Shown: piece after piece, positions 1-8,520 of the stretch
Numbering within the stretch: position 1 is the stretch's first letter
Layout: every line of letters starts with the position of its first letter
From: an uncultured Lactobacillus sp.
GTDB lineage: Bacteria; Bacillota; Bacilli; Lactobacillales; Lactobacillaceae
DNA length: 18,784 bases
Assembly (NCBI GenBank): GCA_946482425.1
Contig: CAMLRO010000021.1
Span: forward strand, 1 to 18,784
Reading direction: 5' to 3'
Program-made: the position numbers and the translations under genes
The notes under the pieces: generated by a model
What the model was told of the DNA's origin: nothing
What the model saw: the letters and a program-made list of their open reading frames with translations, nothing else
Databases searched by the model: none

Positions 1-7
1 GCCTCAG

Positions 8-586
8 TTATTTCGATAAAATTGATTCAGGAGTGATAATTGTTTGAATTGGAACGTCAGTTGCTTCTATTTTCCACGCTGCAGTTTTAAAAATCATCTT
101 TGAATTGACCAAAGCTACCGTCTTTGAACTAGGATGTTTTGCCAAAAAGCGATCATAATAACCACCGCCAAATCCTAAACGTTGATGCGAATCCAAAGCA
201 AAAGCTAATCCGGGCACAATAATTAAGTCAAGATCATTATTAATCTGAGCATCCGGTTCACTTACTTCTTCAACACCAAATTTCGACTTAGTTAACTTAG
301 TCATGTAACTATAATAAATAAAATCTTGGGAACGTTCACTGTTATCGTTAGCGCGAGCTAAATAAACATCCTTTCCTAGATCCCATAACTGTGCAATTAG
401 CCCTGAAGTATCAACCTCATAAGTTAGAGAAGATGTTATCCCTACGCTTTGACAGTTGCTAAGTAAATCAGAATTCATAATATTTTTAAGCAGGGTCTGA
501 TCTTCAGTGCTTTTTAGAGGCGTTTCCGCAAAATTGCTTAGTTTTTCTACTTGTTGTTTTCTAATTTCTTTTTTTGATTTTGTCAT
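8..586 (-). CDS. 5-formyltetrahydrofolate cyclo-ligase (5,10-methenyl-THF synthetase)
   Basis: This 192-residue cytosolic enzyme converts 5-formyl-THF to 5,10-methenyl-THF with ATP, returning stored folate to the one-carbon pool. The family signature LGFGGGYYDRF lies at residues 137-147 and follows the strand LIIVPGLAF (121-129). The N-terminal part carries the basic helix (SKKEIRKQQ) typical of the family, and the length is normal. The ATG is preceded by GGAAGA about five bases upstream, which supports this start. The gene follows rpmG on the same strand, but a terminator-like hairpin lies directly upstream of its ribosome site, so expression may depend on read-through from rpmG. The gene is known as ygfA, yqgN or fthC in different species; I assign no symbol. 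The family call is secure. Confidence 0.93.
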   Translation of the reverse strand: MTKSKKEIRKQQVEKLSNFAETPLKSTEDQTLLKNIMNSDLLSNCQSVGITSSLTYEVDTSGLIAQLWDLGKDVYLARANDNSERSQDFIYYSYMTKLTKSKFGVEEVSEPDAQINNDLDLIIVPGLAFALDSHQRLGFGGGYYDRFLAKHPSSKTVALVNSKMIFKTAAWKIEATDVPIQTIITPESILSK

Positions 587-598
587 GATTCTTCCATA

Positions 599-628
599 TA
601 AAAAATAGCAGGAGCATAGGCTCCTGCC
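599..628 (-). terminator. Rho-independent terminator hairpin after rpmG
   Basis: Read on the minus strand, the arms GCAGGAGC and GCTCCTGC (positions 608-615 and 620-627) form a perfect 8-bp stem with a 4-base loop. A T-rich tract (TATTTTTT) follows. It lies 12 bases after the rpmG stop. The cyclo-ligase Shine-Dalgarno starts within a few bases of the U-tract, so the hairpin may act as a partial terminator that tunes expression of the downstream gene. Confidence 0.8.
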
Positions 629-639
629 ATATTGGTTAA

Positions 640-789
640 TTACTTAGTTTCACGATGAAGAGTAGTATGTCTTTCAACTGGGCAATACTTCTTCAAACTT
701 AAACGTTCCGGATGCTTACGCTTGTTTTTCTTAGATAAGTAACTTCTATCGCCACATTCGGTGCATTCCAAAATGATGTTATCTGCCAT
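640..789 (-). CDS. rpmG: 50S ribosomal protein L33
   Basis: This short 49-residue gene encodes bL33, a protein of the large ribosomal subunit near the E site. The translation contains [18 protein letters not shown] near the N-terminus and ends in LHRETK, both diagnostic of L33. Cysteines are at residues 9, 12 and 36. The place where a fourth zinc ligand would sit in a CxxC...CxxC form holds glutamate (CPVE, residues 36-39), so a full four-cysteine zinc site is absent. I believe this form is usual in lactobacilli. The start has a strong upstream AGGTGGTGA ribosome site. The gene lies between pbp2b and the cyclo-ligase and is followed by a strong hairpin. Confidence 0.96.
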   Translation of the reverse strand: MADNIILECTECGDRSYLSKKNKRKHPERLSLKKYCPVERHTTLHRETK

Positions 790-825
790 TTCTTTCACCA
801 CCTACGCTTTTATTCTGACTGTATT

Positions 826-834
826 ATCTTAGCA
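826..834 (-). promoter_or_regulatory. Possible extended -10 promoter of rpmG
   Basis: On the minus strand TGCTAAGAT fits an extended -10 (TG, one base, then TAAGAT) about 37 bases before the rpmG start. No good -35 is visible 17 bases further up. I see only a very weak hairpin between pbp2b and this site, so rpmG probably also receives read-through from pbp2b. Confidence 0.35.
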
Positions 835-871
835 TTTTTCCTTTATTATTACCAGTAATATTCATAAAATT

Positions 872-2971
872 CTATTTTTTATGTAATTTAAAGTAATCCT
901 GCACCATTGCTTTAGTCATTTGTAGCGTATATGAACCTTCATGTTCGGGATCAAGTCCAGGAAATATTACCGCTGTTGCTATTTCAGGATTATTTGATGG
1001 CGCATAGCCAACAAAAGTAGCATTAACCAGCTCAGGCGGATTTTTTTGGTTAGGATTATCAGGATCGTAATAAAATGTCTGTGCTGTTCCTGATTTACCG
1101 GAAATAGAAGGTTTCACGTTTTTTAATTTATGTGCGGTACCCCATGAATTTGTGCCATGAACAACGCGCCAAAAGCCTTGTCTGACAATATTCAGTTCAT
1201 CTGAAGTCCAGGGTATCCGTAACTGAACTTCTGGTTTCTTATTGTAATCCACATAAATTTTCTTGCCATTATTTGAAGTTCGACCAATTGATTGCACAAC
1301 GTATGGCTGCATTCTATAGCCGCCGTTTGCAATAGTAGAAACGTACTGCGCCATTTGAATCAGGGTATAAGCATCATAGTTGCCGTAAGACAAGTCTAAC
1401 ACGGAACCCGAAAGAACTAATCCTTGATCATTAAATGATTTACCTTGAATTCCTGAAATTTCGCCCGGCAAATCAATACCAGTCTTTTGTCCCAATCCAA
1501 ACATATTAAAATTATGCCTTAAAGGTTCGAATGCTGTTTGGGGCATATGGATAAAACTCTTGGGAACATAATCAGCTTTAATCCATTTCATTGCTAAATG
1601 CATCATGTAGATATTACTGGAAACTTCGAGTGCAGTTTCTGCATCAAGTGCACCAAATGTACCTATTGGATAAACTGATTTTTTAACAGGGGTACTTGGC
1701 AAATAAATTGGTGTATCGGGCATTACATTATTTGTTGGAGTGATTATTTTGTTAATTAATCCACCACCGACCATTGCACCTTTAACAGCTGAGCCCATTA
1801 CAAAAGACTGATTAATTACGCCTAAGGCATTATTAGTAGTTTTATTCTTTTTAGGGTCACGATTGATACCTGCCATAGCTAAAATAGCGCCAGTTTTAGG
1901 GTTCATGGCAACAGCATAGGCTCCATTTGAATAGTGAGCAGCACCGGAACCAACAGCTCCAGCATAAATTTTTTCCAATGAACTTTGGACTTCTTTTTGA
2001 TATTTAGCATCAAGAGTCAAAACCAAACTTGCACCGGCTTGACCAGAATATACCGCTTTCGATTGTTCGATATCACCTGAATTTTTAGTCCAAACTTTAC
2101 TCGTAGCTTTCGTTCCCTTTAGCAGTGGTTCATATTTTTCTTCCAAATATGACGTACCTACTCTGTCATTTCTAGAATAGCCATTGGTTAGATAATATTG
2201 TAAATTATCACTAGGTAAACCAGCCTTCTCCGTTGATACAGAGCCAATAATACTGCGAATAGAAGAACCGTTGGGATATGATCTTTGCCAGTCAGTACCA
2301 ATACCTACACCAGGCAAATCTGAAAGATGCTCACCCACTTCTGCAATTTCTTTGTCTGTCAGATGATTATTTTTAATATAAATAGTAGAAAGAGTATAAG
2401 CACCAGAAATCTTATTGTAAATTAGAGCCGCTGTTTTCTCACGTGCACTTAATTTAACATGTTCAGCACTAACTTGCTCTTGTATTCTTTTATTAATTAA
2501 ATTATCATCCTGAGTTTCTCTGACAGATTTAGGAACTTTAGCAGCTTCCTTAGCACTATTTTTTTTATTAGCCAAATAATAATCAATTACTTGCTGCTGT
2601 GTCGGTTTTTCATCTTTAATTGAAATATATTGACTAAGAGAATTTGAAATTGTATAAATGTCTTCACTCGTAGTAGAAACACTTTTGGTATAAGTAATAG
2701 CATTTTTAGCTTTATTTCCTACCAATACGCGTCCTTTACTGTCATACATAACTCCGCGAGGAACCTGACTGGAAACAACAGCAGAATTAGATTTTTGCAC
2801 TTCAGCCTTGAAGCGTGAACCATAGCCAATTTGCAAATAAGCCAGTTGCCCAATCAATGTAGCAAAAAGGACAAAAATAATTCCCAAAATTATCTTCATT
2901 CTAATTGGAGTAGAAGCTTGTTTTTTGGAATTATCATTTTTAGTCTTCAGTTTTTTCTTAAAAAAATTCAA
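872..2971 (-). CDS. pbp2b: Class B penicillin-binding protein 2b (peptidoglycan transpeptidase)
   Basis: This 699-residue membrane-anchored DD-transpeptidase cross-links peptidoglycan, probably in the elongation machinery. One membrane segment lies at about residues 25-47. The outer dimerisation region starts around RGVMYDSKGRVLV (72-84), and the transpeptidase domain fills the second half. The three active-site motifs are present: SAVK (394-397, serine nucleophile), SSN (451-453) and KSG (626-628). From memory, stretches such as IIGSVSTEKAGLP and NDRVGTSYLE closely match pneumococcal PBP2b. The start is TTG, supported by an upstream GTGAGGATGAG ribosome site. An ATG at 2979-2981 is out of frame and reaches a stop after seven codons. 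The next in-frame methionine, residue 25, would remove the basic cytoplasmic tail. Downstream lies rpmG; upstream, divergently, lies a sugar kinase. Confidence 0.93.
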   Translation of the reverse strand: MNFFKKKLKTKNDNSKKQASTPIRMKIILGIIFVLFATLIGQLAYLQIGYGSRFKAEVQKSNSAVVSSQVPRGVMYDSKGRVLVGNKAKNAITYTKSVSTTSEDIYTISNSLSQYISIKDEKPTQQQVIDYYLANKKNSAKEAAKVPKSVRETQDDNLINKRIQEQVSAEHVKLSAREKTAALIYNKISGAYTLSTIYIKNNHLTDKEIAEVGEHLSDLPGVGIGTDWQRSYPNGSSIRSIIGSVSTEKAGLPSDNLQYYLTNGYSRNDRVGTSYLEEKYEPLLKGTKATSKVWTKNSGDIEQSKAVYSGQAGASLVLTLDAKYQKEVQSSLEKIYAGAVGSGAAHYSNGAYAVAMNPKTGAILAMAGINRDPKKNKTTNNALGVINQSFVMGSAVKGAMVGGGLINKIITPTNNVMPDTPIYLPSTPVKKSVYPIGTFGALDAETALEVSSNIYMMHLAMKWIKADYVPKSFIHMPQTAFEPLRHNFNMFGLGQKTGIDLPGEISGIQGKSFNDQGLVLSGSVLDLSYGNYDAYTLIQMAQYVSTIANGGYRMQPYVVQSIGRTSNNGKKIYVDYNKKPEVQLRIPWTSDELNIVRQGFWRVVHGTNSWGTAHKLKNVKPSISGKSGTAQTFYYDPDNPNQKNPPELVNATFVGYAPSNNPEIATAVIFPGLDPEHEGSYTLQMTKAMVQDYFKLHKK

Positions 2972-2999
2972 TTAGACTCATCCTCACTAAACTAGTGTA

Positions 3000-3008
3000 A
3001 TTTTAGCA
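3000..3008 (-). promoter_or_regulatory. Extended -10 promoter of pbp2b
   Basis: On the minus strand TGCTAAAAT (TG, one base, then TAAAAT) lies about 29 bases before the TTG start of pbp2b. The hexamer 17 bases upstream (TAGATT) is a poor -35, as is common for extended -10 promoters. The 211-base gap to the divergent kinase gene holds no other clear signal. Confidence 0.45.
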
Positions 3009-3182
3009 AAAACTAGATGACAAATCTATTGAGATGTTAACGTTTTGAAAAAACTTTAATAGATAACGTGTAAAAGGCAAATAATAAACTGGTTATAAAC
3101 ACTTTATGAAAAAATCTTCTGTAAATTTTCCATTTGTAATAAAATATTGGTGGGATAAAAAATTTAGAAAGAAGATCAAACT

Positions 3183-4097
3183 ATGACACTTAAATATCAA
3201 ATTGGGGTTGACGCTGGCGGAACCCATACTACGGCAATTGCATATGACTTAAAAGGTCAGGAACTGGCACGTGCTAAAGCAGGACCAGGTCAGGTAAACA
3301 CAAATTATGAAAGTGCAATAACCAATATTACCAATGCTATAAACAAGTTAATTGATGAAATTGACGGAGATTGCCAACGTATCTTATGTGGAATGGCTGG
3401 CTTATCTGTAGTTGGTCATGCACCTGAAGTAGCAGCTGAAATTTCGGCAAAAGTTAATAACTTACCGACTAGGGCAATTACTGATTCCCTTTTAGCCCTT
3501 TATAATGGCCTTGAAGGTGAAGATGGTGGTTTAGTAATTGCAGGGACTGGTTCTGTTTTTAATGGTTTACAAAATGGCAGAATTATCACCACTGGTGGAT
3601 ATGGCGCTATTCTAGGTGATGAAGGTTCTGGATACGCCATTGCTCTATCAGCTTTGAAGTCAGCCTTGCTTAGTTGGGACAAACGTGAAAAAAACGAACT
3701 AATTCCAATGTTCAATAAATTGTTCAATGTTGACAACCTCAACGACGCTACTGCTAAATTTTATAAGACAGCAAACGCTGACTTTGCTTCAATGGCAGTT
3801 AATGTAGCTCAACAAGCCGATAACGGCAATTCTTTTGCATTAAAAGTAATCAAGGAACAAGCAGAACTTCTTGCACGTGACATTATTATTGGCATGGATC
3901 GTTATGAAGACCCTAAACCAATGAAAATTGCATTGACCGGCTCTGTACTCGCCAACAACCATATGCTGCGAGATTTTCTTGAAAACAAAGTTCGGGAAAA
4001 ATATCCGGACGCACAATTCTCAATTTCTAACGGTGAAAATGCTCGTGGTGTGGTCTTTGATAAAAGCAAAGATTACCGCTACTTTACCAGTCACTAG
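3183..4097 (+). CDS. BadF/BadG/BcrA/BcrD-family sugar kinase, probably N-acetylglucosamine kinase
   Basis: This 304-residue cytosolic kinase has the ASKHA ATPase fold. Residues 10-15 (DAGGTHT) form the first phosphate loop, D101 in TDSLLAL is the likely catalytic base, GTGS (121-124) is the second phosphate motif, and GGYGAILGDEGSGYAI (138-153) is typical of GlcNAc kinases in this family. Such enzymes phosphorylate GlcNAc or a related amino sugar, and a role in recycling cell-wall sugars is a reasonable inference. The gene stands alone on the plus strand, divergent from pbp2b and convergent with greA. Its ribosome site is weak (AGAAAGAAG before the ATG). I did not find a convincing promoter in the A/T-rich leader. 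The family is secure; the substrate is inferred. Confidence 0.85.
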   Translation: MTLKYQIGVDAGGTHTTAIAYDLKGQELARAKAGPGQVNTNYESAITNITNAINKLIDEIDGDCQRILCGMAGLSVVGHAPEVAAEISAKVNNLPTRAITDSLLALYNGLEGEDGGLVIAGTGSVFNGLQNGRIITTGGYGAILGDEGSGYAIALSALKSALLSWDKREKNELIPMFNKLFNVDNLNDATAKFYKTANADFASMAVNVAQQADNGNSFALKVIKEQAELLARDIIIGMDRYEDPKPMKIALTGSVLANNHMLRDFLENKVREKYPDAQFSISNGENARGVVFDKSKDYRYFTSH

Positions 4098-4111
4098 AAT
4101 AATCATAAAAA

Positions 4112-4157
4112 AAGACCAGAACATATTCATTTACGAAAACGTATATGTTCTGGTCTT
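4112..4157. terminator. Bidirectional terminator between the sugar kinase and greA
   Basis: The 15-base arms at 4112-4126 and 4143-4157 are perfectly complementary (AAGACCAGAACATAT and its reverse complement). The loop contains a small inner ACG/CGT hairpin. A run of A lies before the stem and a run of T after it, so it can terminate transcription in both directions: the kinase on plus and greA on minus. Confidence 0.93.
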
Positions 4158-4206
4158 AATTTTTAATTTATTGCAAATAATAAAACATTCATGTAAAGGC
4201 TGCTAA

Positions 4207-4683
4207 CTATTCTTCAACCTTGTTGATTACCACGTCAAACTTGCCACCAGGAGTTGAAATAGTTACCGTTTCGCCTTTTTTCTTACCTAAAATCGCTTGG
4301 GCAATTGGAGAATCATTAGAGATTTTACCATTCATTGGATCAGATTCATCGCTGCCAACGATGGTGTAAGTTTCTGGTTCATCTTCACCAACTTCAGTAT
4401 AAGTAACGGTTTTACCCACTGCAACTTCATCTGGATCGCTAGAGTTAGCATCAACCACATGAGCATATTTGAGCATTTCTTCAACAACACTAATCCGGTC
4501 TTCTAAATGACTTTGTTCATCTTTAGCTGCATCATACTCAGAATTTTCAGATAAATCTCCATAAGAACGAGCAACCTTGATTCTTTCAATTACTTCAGGC
4601 CGTTTTACAACTTTTAAATTTTTTAATTCTGCTTCCAGTTTCTCTTTACCTTCAGCAGTCATTGGATATGATTTTTCAGGCAT
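4207..4683 (-). CDS. greA: Transcription elongation factor GreA
   Basis: This 158-residue factor binds the secondary channel of RNA polymerase and stimulates cleavage of backtracked RNA. The coiled-coil hairpin spans about residues 8-75 and has the acidic tip DLSENSEY at 43-50, where D43 and E46 are the cleavage-stimulating acidic residues. The C-terminal FKBP-like domain spans about 82-158 and contains [16 protein letters not shown]. Length is standard. The ATG has an AAGGAGT ribosome site about ten bases upstream. The gene follows pheT by 76 bases, has its own strong promoter, and ends at the bidirectional terminator. No terminator separates it from pheT. Confidence 0.97.
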   Translation of the reverse strand: MPEKSYPMTAEGKEKLEAELKNLKVVKRPEVIERIKVARSYGDLSENSEYDAAKDEQSHLEDRISVVEEMLKYAHVVDANSSDPDEVAVGKTVTYTEVGEDEPETYTIVGSDESDPMNGKISNDSPIAQAILGKKKGETVTISTPGGKFDVVINKVEE

Positions 4684-4727
4684 AAAATTTTCTACTCCTT
4701 AAAGTTAAAATTCTTTCTGCTTGGTCT

Positions 4728-4756
4728 ATAATATTAACTTAAACTTTTAATGTCAA
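4728..4756 (-). promoter_or_regulatory. Sigma-A promoter of greA
   Basis: On the minus strand a perfect -35 TTGACA (4751-4756) is followed by a 17-base spacer and the -10 TATTAT (4728-4733). The -35 begins four bases after the pheT stop codon. This is the best consensus promoter in the window. Confidence 0.85.
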
Positions 4757-4759
4757 CCA

Positions 4760-7177
4760 TTAACGTATTTCCGCTTTAAGCAGCTTTGTGAGACTTGAAT
4801 CAATAGAATTCATTGCCTCGTTAACAACTGCATCAGTTAATGTCTCATTTTCATTTAAAAACGTTAGACGATATGCAAAACTCTTTTTATCATCAGCAAT
4901 ATGAGACCCGCGATATACATCAATAATGCGCAAATCATGGAGGTACTTGCCACCATTTTCTTTGATGACAGCTTCAACGGCTTGATTAGTAGTATCTTGA
5001 TCCACTAAAATTGAAAGATCACGTTCAACGGCAGGGAATTTTGGTGCGGTTTGTGCAGTTGTTTGCGGGTTCAATATCAGGGGCATGATGGTATCAAGAT
5101 CCAATTCATAGCCGTAGATTTCACTACCTTTCATTGTTTTGCTGGTTTCAGTTACTGGGCGACCAATCATTCCAATCATACCCACATAATTGCCTTTAAT
5201 GTATATGCCAGCTGTTCTTGTAGGGTGCATAGCCATTATTATTTCAGCTTTATATTCAATATCATTTAAATCAATGCCCATTGCTAAAAATAAATTTGTC
5301 AGTTGACCTTTAACAAAGAAGAAATCAATTTTTTCATTATCGTGTTGCCAATTTTCAAAGAAAGCGTTACCGGTATAAAGTGTAGCCAAATGCTCGTGTT
5401 CATTATAGGTATCGTTTTCGTAATCATAGACGCGTCCTTGCTCAAAAATTGCCAATTGATTTTGTTTACGAGCCATATTGTAACTAGCAGCATCAACCAG
5501 GCCTGTCATTAAATTTTGCCTTAGAGTTGATCGACTTGAATTTAAAGGCATTTGCACTTTAACAAGTTTCTTAGGCTCCTTTGTAAAAGCAATTGCTTTT
5601 TCAGGGGACGTTAATGAATATGAAATTGCTTCTATTAGCCCTTGACCACGAACAATATCTTTAATGTGTCTGATTGTTTCTTCAGTCTTGGAATAGCCAC
5701 CATGGGTCTCAGCTAAAACTGGTTGTGTGGACTTGATATTGTCATAGCCATATAGGCGCCCAACTTCTTCAACCAAATCAGCCGGAATAGAAATATCCCA
5801 GCGCCTCGCAGGTACATCGACAGTTAGCTCATCACTATTTATTTCAGCCTTGAAATTCAAGCGGTTAAAAATAGCAGCTATCTCTGCTGGAGTAATTTTA
5901 GTACCCAAAACTTTATTAATGTAAGAAATAGTTGTCTTGATTTGTACTGGTTGTCTTTTTTCAGCACTACCCGTAATCACGCCCTGGTCAATCTTTCCTG
6001 AAGCGCCGTTACGTAATAATAAAGCAGCCATATCTAATGCTTTTGTCGTCGCATCCCAGTTGACGCCTTTTTCATAACGACTAGAAGCTTCCGTTCTATT
6101 AGCATGACGCAGGGCAGCTTTTCTAATTAAAGTGGGATCGAAAATAGCAGACTCTAACAAAACATCAGTAGTATCAGCTTCAATTTCTGAATTTAGGCCA
6201 CCCATAACTCCAGCCATCATCACAACTTTTTTGCCATTAGTAATAACAATGTCTTCAGGATCAAGGTCGACTTCCTTATTGTTTAAAAGCGTCAATTTTT
6301 CGTTTTCATTAGCTTTTCTAACTACCAACTTATTAGAGGCAAAAGCACGGGCATCATAGCTGTGCATTGGCTGGCCTGTTAAAAGCATAATATAATTCGT
6401 TACGTCAACTACATTATTAATTGGTCTAATACCGGCGTTCCATAGCCGTCTTTGCAACCAAAGTGGACTGTCGCCTATTTTCACATTAGTAATTTTGCGC
6501 AAATAAAACTTGGGTGCAAGCTTGGAATCCACTTCTACTGTAAAATCTTGGGTCCAGTCAGGGCCATCTTCTTTGAGAGTTACATCTTCAACTTGGACTG
6601 GTTTGTCGCTGATAGCTCCAACCTCATAGGCTGATCCTTCCATTGATAACGTGTCAGCGCGATTAGGTGTAATGTCAAAGTCAAAAATATAGTCATCCAT
6701 ACCCAAAGGCTCAAAGGCTGATTGCCCCGGTTTTAAGCCTGCATCTTGCGGAAAAACATAAATACCATTGGCGTATTTTTCAGGAACGACATTATCAGGA
6801 AATCCTATTTCCTGTAAACCGCAAATCATTCCATTAGATTCAGTTCCACGTAATCTACTTTTTTTAATTTTTACATTATTGGCAATTCTGGCTCCAGGTA
6901 GTGCCACAATAACATCTTCTCCTGCGGCAACATTTGGTGCACCGCAAACAATTTGATGAGTCTCGCTTTCACCAACATCGACATGAGTTAAATTTAGATG
7001 AGTGCCAGCAATAGGTTTACAGTCAATAATATGGCCAACAACCAGTTTTTTCATACCTTCTTCAGGATGTTTGACTTCGGCTATTTCAACACCTGTACGT
7101 GTTATCTTTTCAGCTAAATCCTTGGGATCTTGATCTAACTTAATAAAATCTTTTAACCAATTGTATGAAACTAGCAT
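4760..7177 (-). CDS. pheT: Phenylalanine-tRNA ligase beta subunit
   Basis: This 805-residue subunit of the alpha2-beta2 enzyme charges tRNA-Phe and edits mischarged Tyr-tRNA. Domains in order are the EMAP-like tRNA-binding domain (about 40-155, with QIVCGAPNVAAGEDV), the B3/B4 editing domain (about 210-380), the B5 domain (about 405-475), the catalytic-like core (about 480-690, with LNSSRSTLRQNLMTGL) and a C-terminal anticodon-binding FDX-ACB domain (about 712-805, with KFPAVERDLSILV). Length is normal. The ATG abuts the pheS stop (TAAATG), indicating translational coupling, and a GGAGG-like ribosome site lies in the pheS 3' end. It shares the T-box leader with pheS. Confidence 0.97.
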   Translation of the reverse strand: MLVSYNWLKDFIKLDQDPKDLAEKITRTGVEIAEVKHPEEGMKKLVVGHIIDCKPIAGTHLNLTHVDVGESETHQIVCGAPNVAAGEDVIVALPGARIANNVKIKKSRLRGTESNGMICGLQEIGFPDNVVPEKYANGIYVFPQDAGLKPGQSAFEPLGMDDYIFDFDITPNRADTLSMEGSAYEVGAISDKPVQVEDVTLKEDGPDWTQDFTVEVDSKLAPKFYLRKITNVKIGDSPLWLQRRLWNAGIRPINNVVDVTNYIMLLTGQPMHSYDARAFASNKLVVRKANENEKLTLLNNKEVDLDPEDIVITNGKKVVMMAGVMGGLNSEIEADTTDVLLESAIFDPTLIRKAALRHANRTEASSRYEKGVNWDATTKALDMAALLLRNGASGKIDQGVITGSAEKRQPVQIKTTISYINKVLGTKITPAEIAAIFNRLNFKAEINSDELTVDVPARRWDISIPADLVEEVGRLYGYDNIKSTQPVLAETHGGYSKTEETIRHIKDIVRGQGLIEAISYSLTSPEKAIAFTKEPKKLVKVQMPLNSSRSTLRQNLMTGLVDAASYNMARKQNQLAIFEQGRVYDYENDTYNEHEHLATLYTGNAFFENWQHDNEKIDFFFVKGQLTNLFLAMGIDLNDIEYKAEIIMAMHPTRTAGIYIKGNYVGMIGMIGRPVTETSKTMKGSEIYGYELDLDTIMPLILNPQTTAQTAPKFPAVERDLSILVDQDTTNQAVEAVIKENGGKYLHDLRIIDVYRGSHIADDKKSFAYRLTFLNENETLTDAVVNEAMNSIDSSLTKLLKAEIR

Positions 7178-8227
7178 TTATCTTTCCTCCCTGCTGAATT
7201 GTTCTAAGAAACGGACATCATTTGTGTAAAAATCACGAATGTCATCAATGCCATATTTAAGAATAGCAAAACGATCTAAGCCTACGCCAAAGGCAAAGCC
7301 GCCATAAACATTAGGATCAACCCCAGCATTTTGCAAAACGTTAGGGTGAACCATACCGGCACCTAAAACTTCTATCCAACCAGTATACTTACAAATAGAG
7401 CAACCCTTGCCATTGCAATTAAAGCAGGAAACATCCATTTCAACTGATGGCTCAGTAAAAGGAAAGTAGCTGGGACGCAATCGGGTTTCCCGATCTTGGC
7501 CGAAAATATGCTTGGCCATTAACTCTAAAGTACCCTTTAAGTCACCCATCGTAATGTTTTTGTCTACTACCATACCTTCCATCTGCATAAACTGGTGTGA
7601 GTGAGTAGCATCATCATCGTCGCGGCGATAAACTTTACCAGGTCCAACCATTTTTAAAGGACCTTTAGCAAAATCATGTTTTTCCAAAACTCGGGCTTGG
7701 TCTCCAGAAGTCTGTGAACGTAATAAATCTTCTGCATCAATATAAAAAGTTTCCTGCATATCCCTTGCTGGGTGATCTTTTGGTAAATTCATCATTTCAA
7801 AGCAGTAGTGGTCTGTTTCAATTTCTGGTCCTTGTACTACTTCATAACCCATACCAATAAAATATTTTTCAAGGTCATCCAAAATAATATTGATAGGATG
7901 CTTGGTACCTAAGTGCATTTCCCGTCCAGGTAAAGTGACATCTATTTTTTCTTTTTCCAGTTGTTCTTTAACTAAGGCCTCTACTATCTCAGTTTTTGCA
8001 TCATCAAGCCTACTGTTAAAAAGATCACGCAGTTTATTAACTCTTTGTCCTACTTCACGACGATCACTTGGGGCAACATCTTTCATCGAATGAAGAATTT
8101 CAGTTAACTCGCTTTTGCGCCCCGTTAACTTGACGCGAACGTCATTTAGCATTTTCTCATTTTTAGCCGTACTGATCTCAGCTAAACCTTTTTCACGCAG
8201 TTCTTTTAACCTGTCAAACAAGTCCAT
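7178..8227 (-). CDS. pheS: Phenylalanine-tRNA ligase alpha subunit
   Basis: This 349-residue catalytic subunit activates phenylalanine and transfers it to tRNA-Phe. It has an N-terminal coiled coil (about 1-90) for tRNA binding and then the class II synthetase core. Visible markers are [20 protein letters not shown] (199-218, motif 2 region), [15 protein letters not shown] (251-265) and the motif 3 region [16 protein letters not shown]. Four cysteines at 268, 271, 276 and 279 form the zinc-like CxxC pair often seen in Firmicute PheS. The ATG follows an AAAGGAAA ribosome site. Expression is controlled by the T-box leader just upstream, and the gene is coupled to pheT. Confidence 0.97.
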   Translation of the reverse strand: MDLFDRLKELREKGLAEISTAKNEKMLNDVRVKLTGRKSELTEILHSMKDVAPSDRREVGQRVNKLRDLFNSRLDDAKTEIVEALVKEQLEKEKIDVTLPGREMHLGTKHPINIILDDLEKYFIGMGYEVVQGPEIETDHYCFEMMNLPKDHPARDMQETFYIDAEDLLRSQTSGDQARVLEKHDFAKGPLKMVGPGKVYRRDDDDATHSHQFMQMEGMVVDKNITMGDLKGTLELMAKHIFGQDRETRLRPSYFPFTEPSVEMDVSCFNCNGKGCSICKYTGWIEVLGAGMVHPNVLQNAGVDPNVYGGFAFGVGLDRFAILKYGIDDIRDFYTNDVRFLEQFSREER

Positions 8228-8251
8228 AACTTTTTTCCTTTCAAATCAAAT

Positions 8252-8282
8252 AAAAAAGCTTCATCCCAAAAGGGACGAAGCT
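8252..8282 (-). terminator. T-box regulated terminator before pheS
   Basis: On the minus strand the arms at 8272-8282 and 8257-8267 (AGCTTCGTCCC with GGGATGAAGCT, one G-T pair) form an 11-bp stem with a 4-base loop, followed by a T run. The 5' arm contains CGTCCC, which can instead pair with AGGG of the T-box to make the antiterminator. Confidence 0.93.
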
Positions 8283-8471
8283 TCGCGGTACCACCCTAGT
8301 TTGGACACAAAAATGTCCACACTTTCAATTTCGCTAACGGTGAATACCGGAATGGATTAGATTCTACTAGTAAGATGAAATTCACAGTTCCGTTTAAACT
8401 TTTCTTTCAGCTCAATAAAAAAGTTTCTCTGACTAAATGATTGCTGCTACTAGTCTTACTCTTTGTAATTA
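8252..8471 (-). promoter_or_regulatory. T-box riboswitch leader, specific for tRNA-Phe
   Basis: The conserved T-box AGGGTGGTACCGCG is read on the minus strand at 8284-8297; its bulge TGGT can pair with the ACCA end of tRNA-Phe. Stem I can close by pairing 8448-8454 with 8366-8372 (7 bp). The conserved AGAGA and the GCTGAAAG element lie inside it. The specifier is read as the Phe codon TTC at 8377-8379, followed by the expected purine. Stem III is the hairpin 8302-8319 (TGGACA/TGTCCA). A terminator stem follows the T-box. Uncharged tRNA-Phe should stabilise the antiterminator and switch on pheST. Confidence 0.95.
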
Positions 8472-8477
8472 GTTAAT

Positions 8478-8506
8478 AGAATATATCTTTTTTAAAAAAC
8501 ATGCAA
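8478..8506 (-). promoter_or_regulatory. Promoter of the T-box-pheS-pheT transcript
   Basis: On the minus strand TTGCAT (8501-8506), a 17-base spacer and TATTCT (8478-8483) make a reasonable sigma-A promoter. Transcription would start near 8471, giving a leader of roughly 240 bases before pheS. Confidence 0.65.
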
Positions 8507-8520
8507 GAGGATTAGACAAA

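Noticed and set aside
640..789. L33 lacking a fourth cysteine as a sign of a decayed gene
   Set aside because: The frame is intact with a strong ribosome site, and the CPVE form appears to be normal for lactobacilli.
3979..4206. Plus-strand frame overlapping the kinase 3' end and the bidirectional terminator
   Set aside because: It overlaps a conserved coding end and a terminator stem; no sign of selection for coding.
4297..6956. Several plus-strand open frames of 60-75 codons opposite greA and pheT
   Set aside because: They lie antisense inside clear conserved genes, have no family features and no ribosome sites; they are frame shadows.
7890..8360. Plus-strand open frames opposite pheS and the T-box leader
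   Set aside because: One is antisense to conserved pheS and the other crosses the structured T-box, so neither is credible as coding.
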